From Cyanobacteria bacterium K_DeepCast_35m_m2_023 (GTDB lineage Bacteria; Cyanobacteriota; Cyanobacteriia; PCC-6307; Cyanobiaceae): 6,822 nucleotides of DNA. How positions within the stretch are numbered: position 1 is the stretch's first letter; every line of letters begins with the position of its first letter. The DNA lies in NCBI GenBank assembly GCA_016882345.1, contig VGQR01000106.1, forward strand, positions 1 through 6,822, written 5' to 3'. Below, one piece after another: positions 1 through 5,918 of the stretch. The position numbers and the translations under genes are program-made. The notes below the pieces were generated by a model, which had not been told where the DNA came from, searched no databases, and saw only the letters and a program-made list of their open reading frames with translations.

Positions 1-715
1 TGGCCAACGCTGGCCAGCGGCTGGCCAGGGCTGTGCGCAGCCGCTGTTCCATCTGCTGGGGATCAGGGGGTGGACCGGCATCGTGCCCCGGTCTGATCAG
101 GCTGATCTGGCCGGCCAGCAGCCGCTCGCCGCAGGGCACCAGGCCGGCGTCGACAATCCACTGCTCGTGCTCGAGGCTGGGGGCACGCCGTTCGAGCGCG
201 AGCCTGGCAAAGCGTTCGGGCATCTGGGCCAGGCTGCGGCGCCAGCCCAGCCAGGCCCGTGCCCGATCATGCTCCAGTTCCAGAATGCCGGCCCAACTGA
301 CCCGCAGGCGGGCATCCAGGTCGGGTGCCAGGGCCCGGCAGCCGGCGCCGCAGGCCAGCACCAGCGGGGCCGCGTCAGCTGGGATCGCGCCAAGGCTCTG
401 CTGCCGGCGCTCGACCCCCAGGCGCTCGAGGGCCGCCGTCATCGCCGCGGCACATCGGTGCGGATCGATCTGCAGGGCCGGCCTCGGCAGGCGCTGATGC
501 CCCAGCAGCAGCCAGCGTTGCCGCAGACCCAGATCGCCATGGCGGCGCTGCAGCCTGCGCCAGGGCTGGGCGGCGTTCGCAGGCAGCAGCCCATAGCTCA
601 AAGCCGTGGCCCAGCCGCTGTTGCCGTTGTCGATCAGGCGAACGCGCAGGCCTCGCTCGGCCAGCTCGAGGCTCAGCAGGCTGCCGGCCAGCCCCGCGCC
701 GACGACGGTGATCAA
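1..715 (-). CDS. FAD-dependent oxidoreductase (DAO-like), N-terminal 238 residues, C-terminus off the window
   Basis: The minus-strand frame from 715 stays open to the window edge. It begins with a dinucleotide-binding Rossmann motif, I-T-V-V-G-A-G-L-A-G-S-L-L, followed by a helix and an acidic strand end (RVRLID, about residues 25-30). This is the classic FAD-binding beta-alpha-beta fingerprint. A second motif, LVLACGAGCRAL, about 135 residues in, matches the late FAD-contact strand of D-amino-acid-oxidase-like (DAO fold) proteins, where a hydrophobic strand ends in A-x-G-A. The substrate cannot be told, because the substrate-side domain and C-terminal FAD motif are missing. The chosen start is TTG at 715, placed directly before the Rossmann strand. 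No in-frame ATG is close, and no strong Shine-Dalgarno is visible. The gene lies 4 bases after the CyanoP stop codon, so it is probably translated from the same transcript. The fold is likely, the exact start uncertain and the substrate unknown. Confidence 0.75.
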   Translation of the reverse strand, partial: MITVVGAGLAGSLLSLELAERGLRVRLIDNGNSGWATALSYGLLPANAAQPWRRLQRRHGDLGLRQRWLLLGHQRLPRPALQIDPHRCAAAMTAALERLGVERRQQSLGAIPADAAPLVLACGAGCRALAPDLDARLRVSWAGILELEHDRARAWLGWRRSLAQMPERFARLALERRAPSLEHEQWIVDAGLVPCGERLLAGQISLIRPGHDAGPPPDPQQMEQRLRTALASRWPALA

Positions 716-719
716 GAGC

Positions 720-1322
720 TCAGACCAGCAGCGTGAACGAGCGGATCACCTGATCGAACAGACCTTTGACCTTGTTCCAGCGCACCTCGTTGGTGCTGGC
801 CGCCAGGGTGTAGAGCCGGCCCCGGTCGACCACCACGGTCGCCAGCTCGTGGCGGTCGCGGTCGGCCAGGTGAACGGCGTATTCCAGGTCGTAAAAGGTG
901 TGGCCGTTCTCGTCCCGTTCGCGGGCCTCGACCAAGGTGGCGTCCCGCCCACTGCCTTCGGGGGCGATGGCGGTGCGGCGCAGTTTTTCGCCCACGGCCA
1001 CAGCGCTGCCGAGCTGGCTGAGGTCATCGTCGTCATCGACCTGAGCGATCACCAGGCTGAGGGTTTCATCGCTGTTGATCAGATCGTGAAAGACCACCTG
1101 GGGGCCTCCACTGATCTGCACCCGGGTCCAGCCCGTCGGGTACAGGAAGGCGTAGCGGCCGTCGGGGCTCTGGAAGCTGTTGAGACCGGCCGCGGCGGCG
1201 CTGCAGCCGACCAGGACCACAGCCAGCAGCAGGGCCATCACAGCCGTGCGCCAACGTTGCAGAGGGTTCTTCGCCGACAGCTGGACCATGGGGGCACGCC
1301 TGAACAAGGAAGCCGGCGCCAT
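720..1322 (-). CDS. psbP: PsbP-like thylakoid lipoprotein (CyanoP), photosystem II-associated
   Basis: The 200-residue product has a basic, then hydrophobic N-terminus (RWRTAVMALLLAVVLVGC), with a lipobox ending at Cys40. This predicts a signal-peptidase-II lipoprotein anchored on the lumenal side of the thylakoid. The mature part has PsbP-family hallmarks: the early SPDGRYAFLYPTGW segment (residues about 52-65), the central VVFHDLI...ETLSLVI strands, and a C-terminal NEVRWNKVKGLFDQVIRSF helix-strand. In cyanobacteria the family (CyanoP) associates with photosystem II, mainly as an accessory or assembly factor. ATG at 1322 is preferred because GAAGG sits 5 bases upstream. The internal ATG at 1289 (residue 12) would still leave a complete signal peptide but has a weaker upstream sequence. 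The run of five aspartates (VDDDDDL) in mid-protein is slightly unusual. The gene is divergent from recR and is followed 4 bases later by the FAD oxidoreductase. Confidence 0.9.
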   Translation of the reverse strand: MAPASLFRRAPMVQLSAKNPLQRWRTAVMALLLAVVLVGCSAAAAGLNSFQSPDGRYAFLYPTGWTRVQISGGPQVVFHDLINSDETLSLVIAQVDDDDDLSQLGSAVAVGEKLRRTAIAPEGSGRDATLVEARERDENGHTFYDLEYAVHLADRDRHELATVVVDRGRLYTLAASTNEVRWNKVKGLFDQVIRSFTLLV

Positions 1323-1365
1323 TCTGGCCTTCGGCCGCGGGTGGCCTGGCCGAGCTCCTTAGAGT
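1323..1365. promoter_or_regulatory. Divergent intergenic gap between the psbP-like gene and recR
   Basis: These 43 bases separate two divergently read genes, so promoters for both should lie here or overlap the 5' coding ends. The psbP-proximal side carries the probable ribosome-binding site GAAGG (minus strand). It is embedded in a small GGCC-TTC-GGCC inverted repeat (1326-1336) that could fold in the psbP leader. On the recR side there are AT-richer bases (TTAGAGTTT at 1359-1367), but I see no convincing paired -35/-10 elements. The regulatory assignment rests on gene orientation rather than on recognised motifs. Confidence 0.4.
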
Positions 1366-2034
1366 TTGGGCTACTGCAGAGGATGTCTGAGCGGTTTTAC
1401 CCGACCCCTGGCTCGGCTGATCGATCAGTTCGAGCGCCTGCCCGGGATCGGTCCCCGTACCGCCCAGCGCCTGGCCCTGCATCTGCTGCGCCAGCCCGAA
1501 GAGCAGATCCATGCCTTTGCCGAGGCGCTGCTGTCGGCCCGCAGCCAGGTGGGCCAGTGTCAACGTTGCTTCCATCTGTCGGCCGACCCGTTGTGCGAGA
1601 TCTGTCGCAACCCCGAACGCCACAACGGCCAGATCTGCGTGGTGGCCGATTCGCGCGATCTGCTGGCGATGGAGCGCACGCGTGAGTTCAAGGGCAGTTA
1701 CCACGTGCTGGGCGGGCTGATCTCGCCCATGGATGGGATTGGTCCCGAGTTGCTGCAGATCCAGCCCTTGGTGCAGCGCGTCGCCGGCGGATTGCCGGCG
1801 GATGGGTCGGGGCCAGTTGAACCCATCATTCCAGCTGAACCCATCAGCGAAGTCATCCTGGCGCTGACGCCCAGTGTCGAAGGCGACACCACCAGCTTGT
1901 ATCTGGCCCGTCTGCTCAAACCGTTCACGGTGGTGAGCCGCATCGCCTACGGCCTGCCCGTTGGCGGCGAGCTCGAATACGCCGATGAGGTGACCCTGGC
2001 CCGGGCCTTTGAAGGGCGCCGTGCGGTCGACTGA
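1366..2034 (+). CDS. recR: Recombination mediator protein RecR
   Basis: RecR acts with RecF and RecO to load RecA at single-strand gaps during DNA repair. All family parts are visible, numbered from the TTG start: a helix-hairpin-helix ([17 protein letters not shown], residues 25-41), a C4 zinc finger (Cys65, Cys68, Cys77, Cys80), and a Toprim domain opening with [29 protein letters not shown], the [18 protein letters not shown] strand and the closing [20 protein letters not shown] follow. Compared with the E. coli protein there is a linker of about 16 extra residues (about 142-161), partly built from an 18-bp tandem duplication. The start is doubtful. The conserved N-terminus (TRPLARLI) is reached in frame only from TTG 1366, or from non-standard CTG 1387, while an ATG at 1383 is one base out of frame. 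The stop codon overlaps the lipA ATG by one base (TGATG), which suggests translational coupling. Confidence 0.93.
   Translation: MGYCRGCLSGFTRPLARLIDQFERLPGIGPRTAQRLALHLLRQPEEQIHAFAEALLSARSQVGQCQRCFHLSADPLCEICRNPERHNGQICVVADSRDLLAMERTREFKGSYHVLGGLISPMDGIGPELLQIQPLVQRVAGGLPADGSGPVEPIIPAEPISEVILALTPSVEGDTTSLYLARLLKPFTVVSRIAYGLPVGGELEYADEVTLARAFEGRRAVD
1813..1848 (+). repeat. 18-bp tandem duplication inside recR
   Basis: Two adjacent 18-base units (1813-1830 and 1831-1848) share 15 of 18 positions, with the core TGAACCCATCA identical in both. Being a multiple of three, the duplication keeps the frame and encodes the six-residue pair PVEPII / PAEPIS, just before the conserved [10 protein letters not shown] strand of the Toprim domain. 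It lies in a linker that is much shorter in E. coli RecR, so it is probably tolerated as a surface loop. Confidence 0.8.
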
Positions 2035-3038
2035 TGGGTCGCACCAGCCGCTACAGCGCCATCGCCCCGGCTGAGCGGCTGCCGGCCTGGATCCGCTCGC
2101 CGGTGGGCAACGCCAGTGCGCTGGCGCGGGTGCAGGGGGTGGTGAAGCAGCAGCGGCTGCACACCATCTGCGAAGAGGGCCGCTGCCCCAACCGGGCCGA
2201 GTGCTACGCCGCCGGCACGGCCACGTTTTTGCTGGGGGGCTCGATCTGCACCCGCAGCTGCGCCTTCTGCCAGGTCGACAAGGGGCTCGCCCCTGAGCCC
2301 GTCGATCGGCTCGAGCCCGAACGGGTGGCCGAGGCGGTCGCCACCCTGAGGTTGTCGTACGTGGTGCTGACGGCGGTGGCCCGCGACGACCTGGATGACC
2401 ACGGCGCGTCGCTGTTCACGGCCGCGATGGCGGCAATCCGCCGCCGCACCCCTGCGGTGGCCATTGAGGTGCTGACCCCCGACTTCTGGGGTGGTCATCA
2501 GGCCGAAACCGAGGCGATCGCGGCGCAACGGCGACGGCTTCAGCTGGTGCTGTCGGCCGAGCCGGTCTGCTTCAACCACAACCTTGAAACGGTCGAGCGT
2601 CTCCAGGGCAAGGTCAGGCGCGGTGCCACCTACCGCCGTTCGCTGGCTCTGCTGGCCGCTGCCCGCGAGCTGGCGCCCCAGATCGCCACCAAGAGCGGGC
2701 TGATGCTGGGACTGGGGGAAACGGGCGACGAGGTGATCGCAGCGCTGCGCGACCTGCGCGCTGCCGGCTGCCAGCGGCTCACCTTGGGCCAGTACCTGCG
2801 TCCCTCGCTGGCCCACATTCCGGTGAACCGCTACTGGACACCCGAAGAGTTCGATGATCTCGGGGCCATCGCCCGCCAGCTCGGCTTTGAGCAGGTGCGC
2901 TCAGGCCCGCTGGTGCGCAGCAGCTACCACGCTGGCGAGCAGGCGACACCGCGGTCGTTCGCAGCGCCGCTTCTGCGCTCCGCCGGCCCCAGCCTTGGGC
3001 CGTCAGCAGCCAGCGCAGCGCCGGAGGTGTGGCGCTGA
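2034..3038 (+). CDS. lipA: Lipoyl synthase (radical SAM)
   Basis: LipA inserts two sulfurs into the octanoyl chain on lipoyl-carrier domains of 2-oxoacid dehydrogenases and the glycine cleavage H protein, using S-adenosylmethionine radical chemistry. The auxiliary-cluster motif [12 protein letters not shown] gives Cys46, Cys51 and Cys57. The radical-SAM motif CTRSCAFC gives Cys72, Cys76 and Cys79. The C-terminal RSSY motif (residues 295-298) supplies the family's serine ligand to the auxiliary cluster. Other family segments are [16 protein letters not shown], the FNHNLETV motif (180-187), [10 protein letters not shown] (220-229) and LGQYLRPS. After RSSYHAGEQ the protein continues for about 33 residues rich in Ala, Pro, Ser and Arg, beyond where LipA normally ends. 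The ATG at 2034 overlaps the recR stop, and no separate Shine-Dalgarno is evident, so coupled translation with recR is likely. All catalytic residues are present. Confidence 0.97.
   Translation: MGRTSRYSAIAPAERLPAWIRSPVGNASALARVQGVVKQQRLHTICEEGRCPNRAECYAAGTATFLLGGSICTRSCAFCQVDKGLAPEPVDRLEPERVAEAVATLRLSYVVLTAVARDDLDDHGASLFTAAMAAIRRRTPAVAIEVLTPDFWGGHQAETEAIAAQRRRLQLVLSAEPVCFNHNLETVERLQGKVRRGATYRRSLALLAAARELAPQIATKSGLMLGLGETGDEVIAALRDLRAAGCQRLTLGQYLRPSLAHIPVNRYWTPEEFDDLGAIARQLGFEQVRSGPLVRSSYHAGEQATPRSFAAPLLRSAGPSLGPSAASAAPEVWR
2514..2521. repeat. HIP1 palindrome GCGATCGC (within lipA)
   Basis: This is an exact copy of the octameric palindrome that is highly over-represented in many cyanobacterial genomes. 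It lies in coding sequence and supports the taxonomic reading of the window. Confidence 0.75.
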
Positions 3039-3106
3039 GCCCACTGCGCATGGTTCGCACAATGGTTGCAACCTTGCCAAGACCGCAGGACGTGGTCGAC
3101 CCATCT

Positions 3107-3114
3107 GCGATCGC
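3107..3114. repeat. HIP1 palindrome GCGATCGC (intergenic)
   Basis: A second exact HIP1 octamer, in the lipA downstream region. Its last base is the first base of the 27-bp tandem repeat, so the two elements abut. Confidence 0.75.
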
Positions 3115-3167
3115 CAACAGATCGTTCTGACTGCCACTGCCCAACAGATCGTTCTGACTGCCACTCC
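3114..3167. repeat. 27-bp tandem repeat, two copies, in the convergent intergenic region
   Basis: The units at 3114-3140 and 3141-3167 agree at 26 of 27 positions, and the first 25 bases are identical. They sit in the 176-base gap (3039-3214) between the convergent lipA and GNAT-like genes. That gap contains no gene I can support. Each unit holds CAGATCGTTCTG, an imperfect inverted repeat. Near-identity of the copies implies a recent duplication or active homogenisation. The role is unknown. Confidence 0.85.
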
Positions 3168-3214
3168 TGAATGCCCAGCTCTGCTGCTGGGGCAGCCATT
3201 GTTTGGGGAGCCCA

Positions 3215-3754
3215 TCAGTCAGCGGCAGTGCAACCCCAACGCCTGCTGCTGCGCGACAGGCCCTCGGCACAGTCGGCCTGCATCAACAGACCTGCTCCGC
3301 CCCAGATCAGCCGCGGGCCCAGGTCGAGCACCCCAGCCCCCAGCTCGCGCAGCGGCGTGAAGCCCAGGCGTTGGAAATAGCGCACCAGACGCTGGTGCTG
3401 GCGTTCGTTGTCGCGGATCGCCAAGATCGTGGCGCTGCGGCAGGGGGTCGCCTCGAGGGCCCAAGCAAAACTGGCGGCCCAGATCAGCGCCCCCACGCCG
3501 GCGCTGTTGTCGCCTTGCACCCGCATTGTGTCCAACCGCAGTCCGGCGGCGCTGGGCAGGGCCCAGCCCTTGAGCTCGCCCAGCAGTTGCAGGGGGGCTG
3601 TGACGTTCGTCTGCCCAGCGTGCTGCTGGCGCCGGGCCACCCCCACCCGCAGGGTCCAGCCCAGGCCCGCGGGCCGGCGGACCTGCAGGCGCAGCAACAG
3701 CTCGCGCCTGCGCGCCTCGGCTTCCAGCTCTGCCAGGGTGGGTGGGACGGTCAT
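3215..3754 (-). CDS. GNAT-like N-acetyltransferase, substrate unknown
   Basis: The 179-residue product resembles the GCN5-related acetyltransferase fold, mainly in its second half. LRLDTMRVQGDNSAGVGALIWAASFAWA (about residues 73-99) matches the strand-4/helix-3 acetyl-CoA pocket, with a Q-G-D-N-S-A-G-V-G stretch in place of the usual Q/R-x-x-G-x-G/A. ATILAIRDNERQHQRLVRYFQRLGF (108-132) matches the later motif, in which an N...L..Y....GF pattern closes the fold. The first 60 residues include an Arg- and Leu-rich helix and are not recognised. The pyrophosphate loop is only loosely canonical, so activity is uncertain. The ATG at 3754 overlaps the stop of the upstream GST-DUF952 gene (ATGA), placing this gene last in a four-gene operon. 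It could be a protein or small-molecule acetyltransferase, and context does not decide. Confidence 0.65.
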   Translation of the reverse strand: MTVPPTLAELEAEARRRELLLRLQVRRPAGLGWTLRVGVARRQQHAGQTNVTAPLQLLGELKGWALPSAAGLRLDTMRVQGDNSAGVGALIWAASFAWALEATPCRSATILAIRDNERQHQRLVRYFQRLGFTPLRELGAGVLDLGPRLIWGGAGLLMQADCAEGLSRSSRRWGCTAAD

Positions 3755-4740
3755 GGCCGCCAGGGTGCGCTCCAGACCACAGCCTGCAGCGGCAGCGCCC
3801 CGTACAGATGGGGAAACAGCTCGCCGCTGTCGGGAGCCGGTTCGTAGCGCACCTCGGCCCCCAGCCGCTCGCGATCGAGGACGAGCAGCGTCACGGCACC
3901 GCTGGGACAGTCGTTGTAGAAGCGGGTGGCGGTGGCCGGCACCTGGTGGGCCTCACTCAGGTGAATGAAGCCCACATCGTTGAGGTGGCGTCCGCGGGTG
4001 GAGCGGCTGTAACTGCCGGCGGCCCTGGCTTGCTGCCACACGTCGCTCAGCGCCAGGTGATACAACCAGCTTGGTGATCGCCAGGGCTGGGCCTGGACCC
4101 ATGGCTCGGCCAGCACTGCCGCCAGCTCGCTGCTGGCCAGGTACCGCTGCAACCAGCGCTGCAGCGCCTCCAGCTCGGTCGCGGCAGCAAACCCATCGGG
4201 ATCGGCCAGCCAGAACTGGCGCACAAAGGGCAGCAGGGCCACATCGGCCAGCGAGCAGCACTCCCCCAGCAACCAGCCCCGAGCGGTCAGGCGCTGGTTC
4301 CACTGCCGCAGAATCACCAGTGCTGCCTCGCGCTGCTGCACCCGCTCGGCCAGCCCCTGGTCGCAATAGCGGCTGGCGTATTTGAAGCGATCGAGATGGT
4401 GCTTGAAGGGTCCGTCGTTCTGGGCGATCAGGGCTTCGATCTGGCTGTGCTCATTCGGGGGGCGCCCCGCCCACCAGCCGCCTGGATCACGCTGGGCCAG
4501 TGCCCAATGCATGATCGCCAGACTTTCGTCGAGGACCGAGCCATCGGCGTGCACCAGGACGGGGACGGTGCCCTTGGCCGAGACGCCCAGCAGCTCGGGT
4601 GGTTTGGCTTTGAGCACGACCTCCCGCAGCTCCAGATCTGGCCCCGGCCGGTATCCGGCCGACAACAGCACCGATCGCGCCCGAATCGCGTAGGGACAGC
4701 GCCGGAAGCTGTACAGGGTTGCATCGGGTCGATCGCTCAC
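3751..4740 (-). CDS. Glutathione S-transferase-like protein fused to a C-terminal DUF952 domain
   Basis: The 329-residue protein combines two families. Residues 7-80 form a thioredoxin-like GST N-domain: Cys15-Pro16-Tyr17 in a glutaredoxin-like CPYA motif, Val59 and cis-Pro60, and the glutathione gamma-glutamyl contact pair Glu72-Ser73 (LDESLAIMHW). Residues about 95-212 are the all-helical GST C-domain, with the conserved LADVALLPFVRQF helix cap at 164-176. Residues 226-329 match DUF952: the opening LYHLALSDVWQQA, GFIHLSEAHQV (257-267), the central TLLVLDRERL strand and FPHLYG (309-314). The role of DUF952 is not established, although its strands and conserved His residues suggest a small-molecule or enzymatic domain. 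The start is GTG at 4740, overlapping the upstream channel gene's stop (GTGA). The fusion looks intact, with no frameshift at the join. Substrates are unknown, and redox or detoxification chemistry is only suggested. Confidence 0.88.
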   Translation of the reverse strand: MSDRPDATLYSFRRCPYAIRARSVLLSAGYRPGPDLELREVVLKAKPPELLGVSAKGTVPVLVHADGSVLDESLAIMHWALAQRDPGGWWAGRPPNEHSQIEALIAQNDGPFKHHLDRFKYASRYCDQGLAERVQQREAALVILRQWNQRLTARGWLLGECCSLADVALLPFVRQFWLADPDGFAAATELEALQRWLQRYLASSELAAVLAEPWVQAQPWRSPSWLYHLALSDVWQQARAAGSYSRSTRGRHLNDVGFIHLSEAHQVPATATRFYNDCPSGAVTLLVLDRERLGAEVRYEPAPDSGELFPHLYGALPLQAVVWSAPWRP

Positions 4741-5918
4741 CGCAGCAGTGCCGCCAGCATGAGGATGACGGATCCGATCAGGCTGGCCATCTGAAAGCGT
4801 CGATCGACGCGGTTGATGCGGGCGGTCACCGCGGCGAGACGGGCTGCATCACACTCTGGTGAGCATTCGGCCTCTGCAAGGCGGTTGGCGCTCCACACAA
4901 ACAGCATGAACAACCCTGCTGTGACCGCATAGCACCAGAGATACACCAGATCCAGAAAGGTCAGGTAACTCAGTGCCGGGATCGCTGTTTCATAACTCTG
5001 CTGCATCACCACCAGGGTCAACAGGGCCGCCGAGGGCACAGCGATGCGCATGTCGCTGAGCCGACCACTGATGCTGGGGGCCACAAACACCGTCAGCATC
5101 ACAATCGCAATGGGCATCAACCATTCGCCGATGGAGGTCAGCAGGTGGGTGCTGAACAGGGCAGACACCTTGACCTGTGACTGGTTCAGGGCTTGTTCAC
5201 CCGAGGCAATGCTGTCGTCGTCTGCGTAATGATGGACGAAGGCTTCCATCAGCCCGCCGCGCAAGATCAGTCCAGGAATCTCGATCAGACTTCCCAGCAT
5301 GTCGCTCTGGCGCTGATTGGCCACCAGCGCCACAGGTTTGTCACCGCTAAGAGAAAACAACTCCGGTTTGATTTCGAAATAAATTGGAATCTGCAGTGTT
5401 TGAAAGGGAAACTCTTTGAAATCCAGGCTTTCAATCCAGAAATGCCCTGAAAAGCGAAACGACTGTTCGCGCGCCCCGTTGGCGAGCTGCGTGGGTTTTT
5501 TGGTCGTTGGTTGGACCAGAAAGTCGTAGGAGACGATGTTGTTGGTGAACTCAATCAGGTCCTCCGGTTCGATCTCCGCCTGCTCCATCCATTGCTGCAC
5601 CTGCTCAGGCCATTGCAGCCAGTAGTAGCCATTGGCCATGAAGGTCTGATCATTCAGCGAAAGGTTGTAAATGTTGCTGATTTCGATGCCGATTCGGATC
5701 GATTGGGGGGGGATGGTGCTCAGGCCGGCTCCCCGTTCGGCCGCAGCAAAGTCCCGCACGGCGACGAACTCGTTCCGCGAGGTCACCAGGTTGTTGCGCT
5801 GGCTCATCCGCAGGCGTTGGTGCTGCGACACGGTGCCGATGGCCAGCGCCAACACCAGCAGCAGCGCTGCCACCGCAGCCAGCCGGTTGGGGCGCAGGCG
5901 GCGCGAGGGGTTGGCCAT
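4737..5918 (-). CDS. Pentameric ligand-gated ion channel homologue (prokaryotic Cys-loop receptor superfamily)
   Basis: The 393-residue product has a single N-terminal hydrophobic segment (12-30), an extracytoplasmic beta-rich domain (about 70-230) and four C-terminal transmembrane segments (about 260-280, 290-308, 316-342, 374-392). IRIGIEISNIYNLSLNDQTFMANGYYWLQW (74-103) matches the family's ligand-domain pattern, in which an NI...N.TF.A.GY.WL.W stretch follows the first strand. FKEFPFQTLQIPI (167-179) matches the strand region that precedes the Cys loop in eukaryotic members. The pair of cysteines forming that loop is absent, as in other prokaryotic channels. The second and third segments are joined by ETAIPALSYLTFLD, a signature also seen in GLIC. 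I chose ATG at 5918 because it overlaps the trhO stop (TGATG) and directly precedes a basic-hydrophobic signal or anchor. The frame stays open to 6080, but that extension lies inside trhO. The core of the gene is clearly AT-richer than its neighbours. Ligand and ion are unknown. Confidence 0.82.
   Translation of the reverse strand: MANPSRRLRPNRLAAVAALLLVLALAIGTVSQHQRLRMSQRNNLVTSRNEFVAVRDFAAAERGAGLSTIPPQSIRIGIEISNIYNLSLNDQTFMANGYYWLQWPEQVQQWMEQAEIEPEDLIEFTNNIVSYDFLVQPTTKKPTQLANGAREQSFRFSGHFWIESLDFKEFPFQTLQIPIYFEIKPELFSLSGDKPVALVANQRQSDMLGSLIEIPGLILRGGLMEAFVHHYADDDSIASGEQALNQSQVKVSALFSTHLLTSIGEWLMPIAIVMLTVFVAPSISGRLSDMRIAVPSAALLTLVVMQQSYETAIPALSYLTFLDLVYLWCYAVTAGLFMLFVWSANRLAEAECSPECDAARLAAVTARINRVDRRFQMASLIGSVILMLAALLR

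Noticed and set aside
83..736. Plus-strand open frame of 217 residues opposite the FAD oxidoreductase
   Set aside because: It is Gln/Ala/Pro-rich with no motif, whereas the opposite strand carries a clear Rossmann fingerprint.
606..1685. Long plus-strand open frame (359 residues) across the psbP-like gene and the start of recR
   Set aside because: It is antisense to the well-supported CyanoP gene and out of frame with recR. Its composition (Arg, Pro, Gly, Ala) is that of a GC-rich shadow frame with no recognisable domain.
1947..2816. Minus-strand open frame of 289 residues opposite lipA
   Set aside because: It is fully antisense to lipA, whose catalytic cysteines are all present. Low-complexity composition marks it as a shadow.
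3064..3073. Perfect 10-bp palindrome GGTTGCAACC downstream of lipA
   Set aside because: It is a single isolated copy with no loop or T run and no match to a known operator. Chance occurrence is plausible.
3183..3196. Possible terminator hairpin GCTGC-TGGG-GCAGC followed by ATTGTTT after lipA
   Set aside because: The stem is only five base pairs and the T run is interrupted, so it is too weak to call as an intrinsic terminator.
2779..3270. Minus-strand frame that turns the 27-bp repeat into a repeated SGSQNDLL peptide
   Set aside because: It overlaps the 3' end of lipA and the end of the GNAT-like gene and has no other protein signature. The repeated peptide is just a translation of the DNA repeat.
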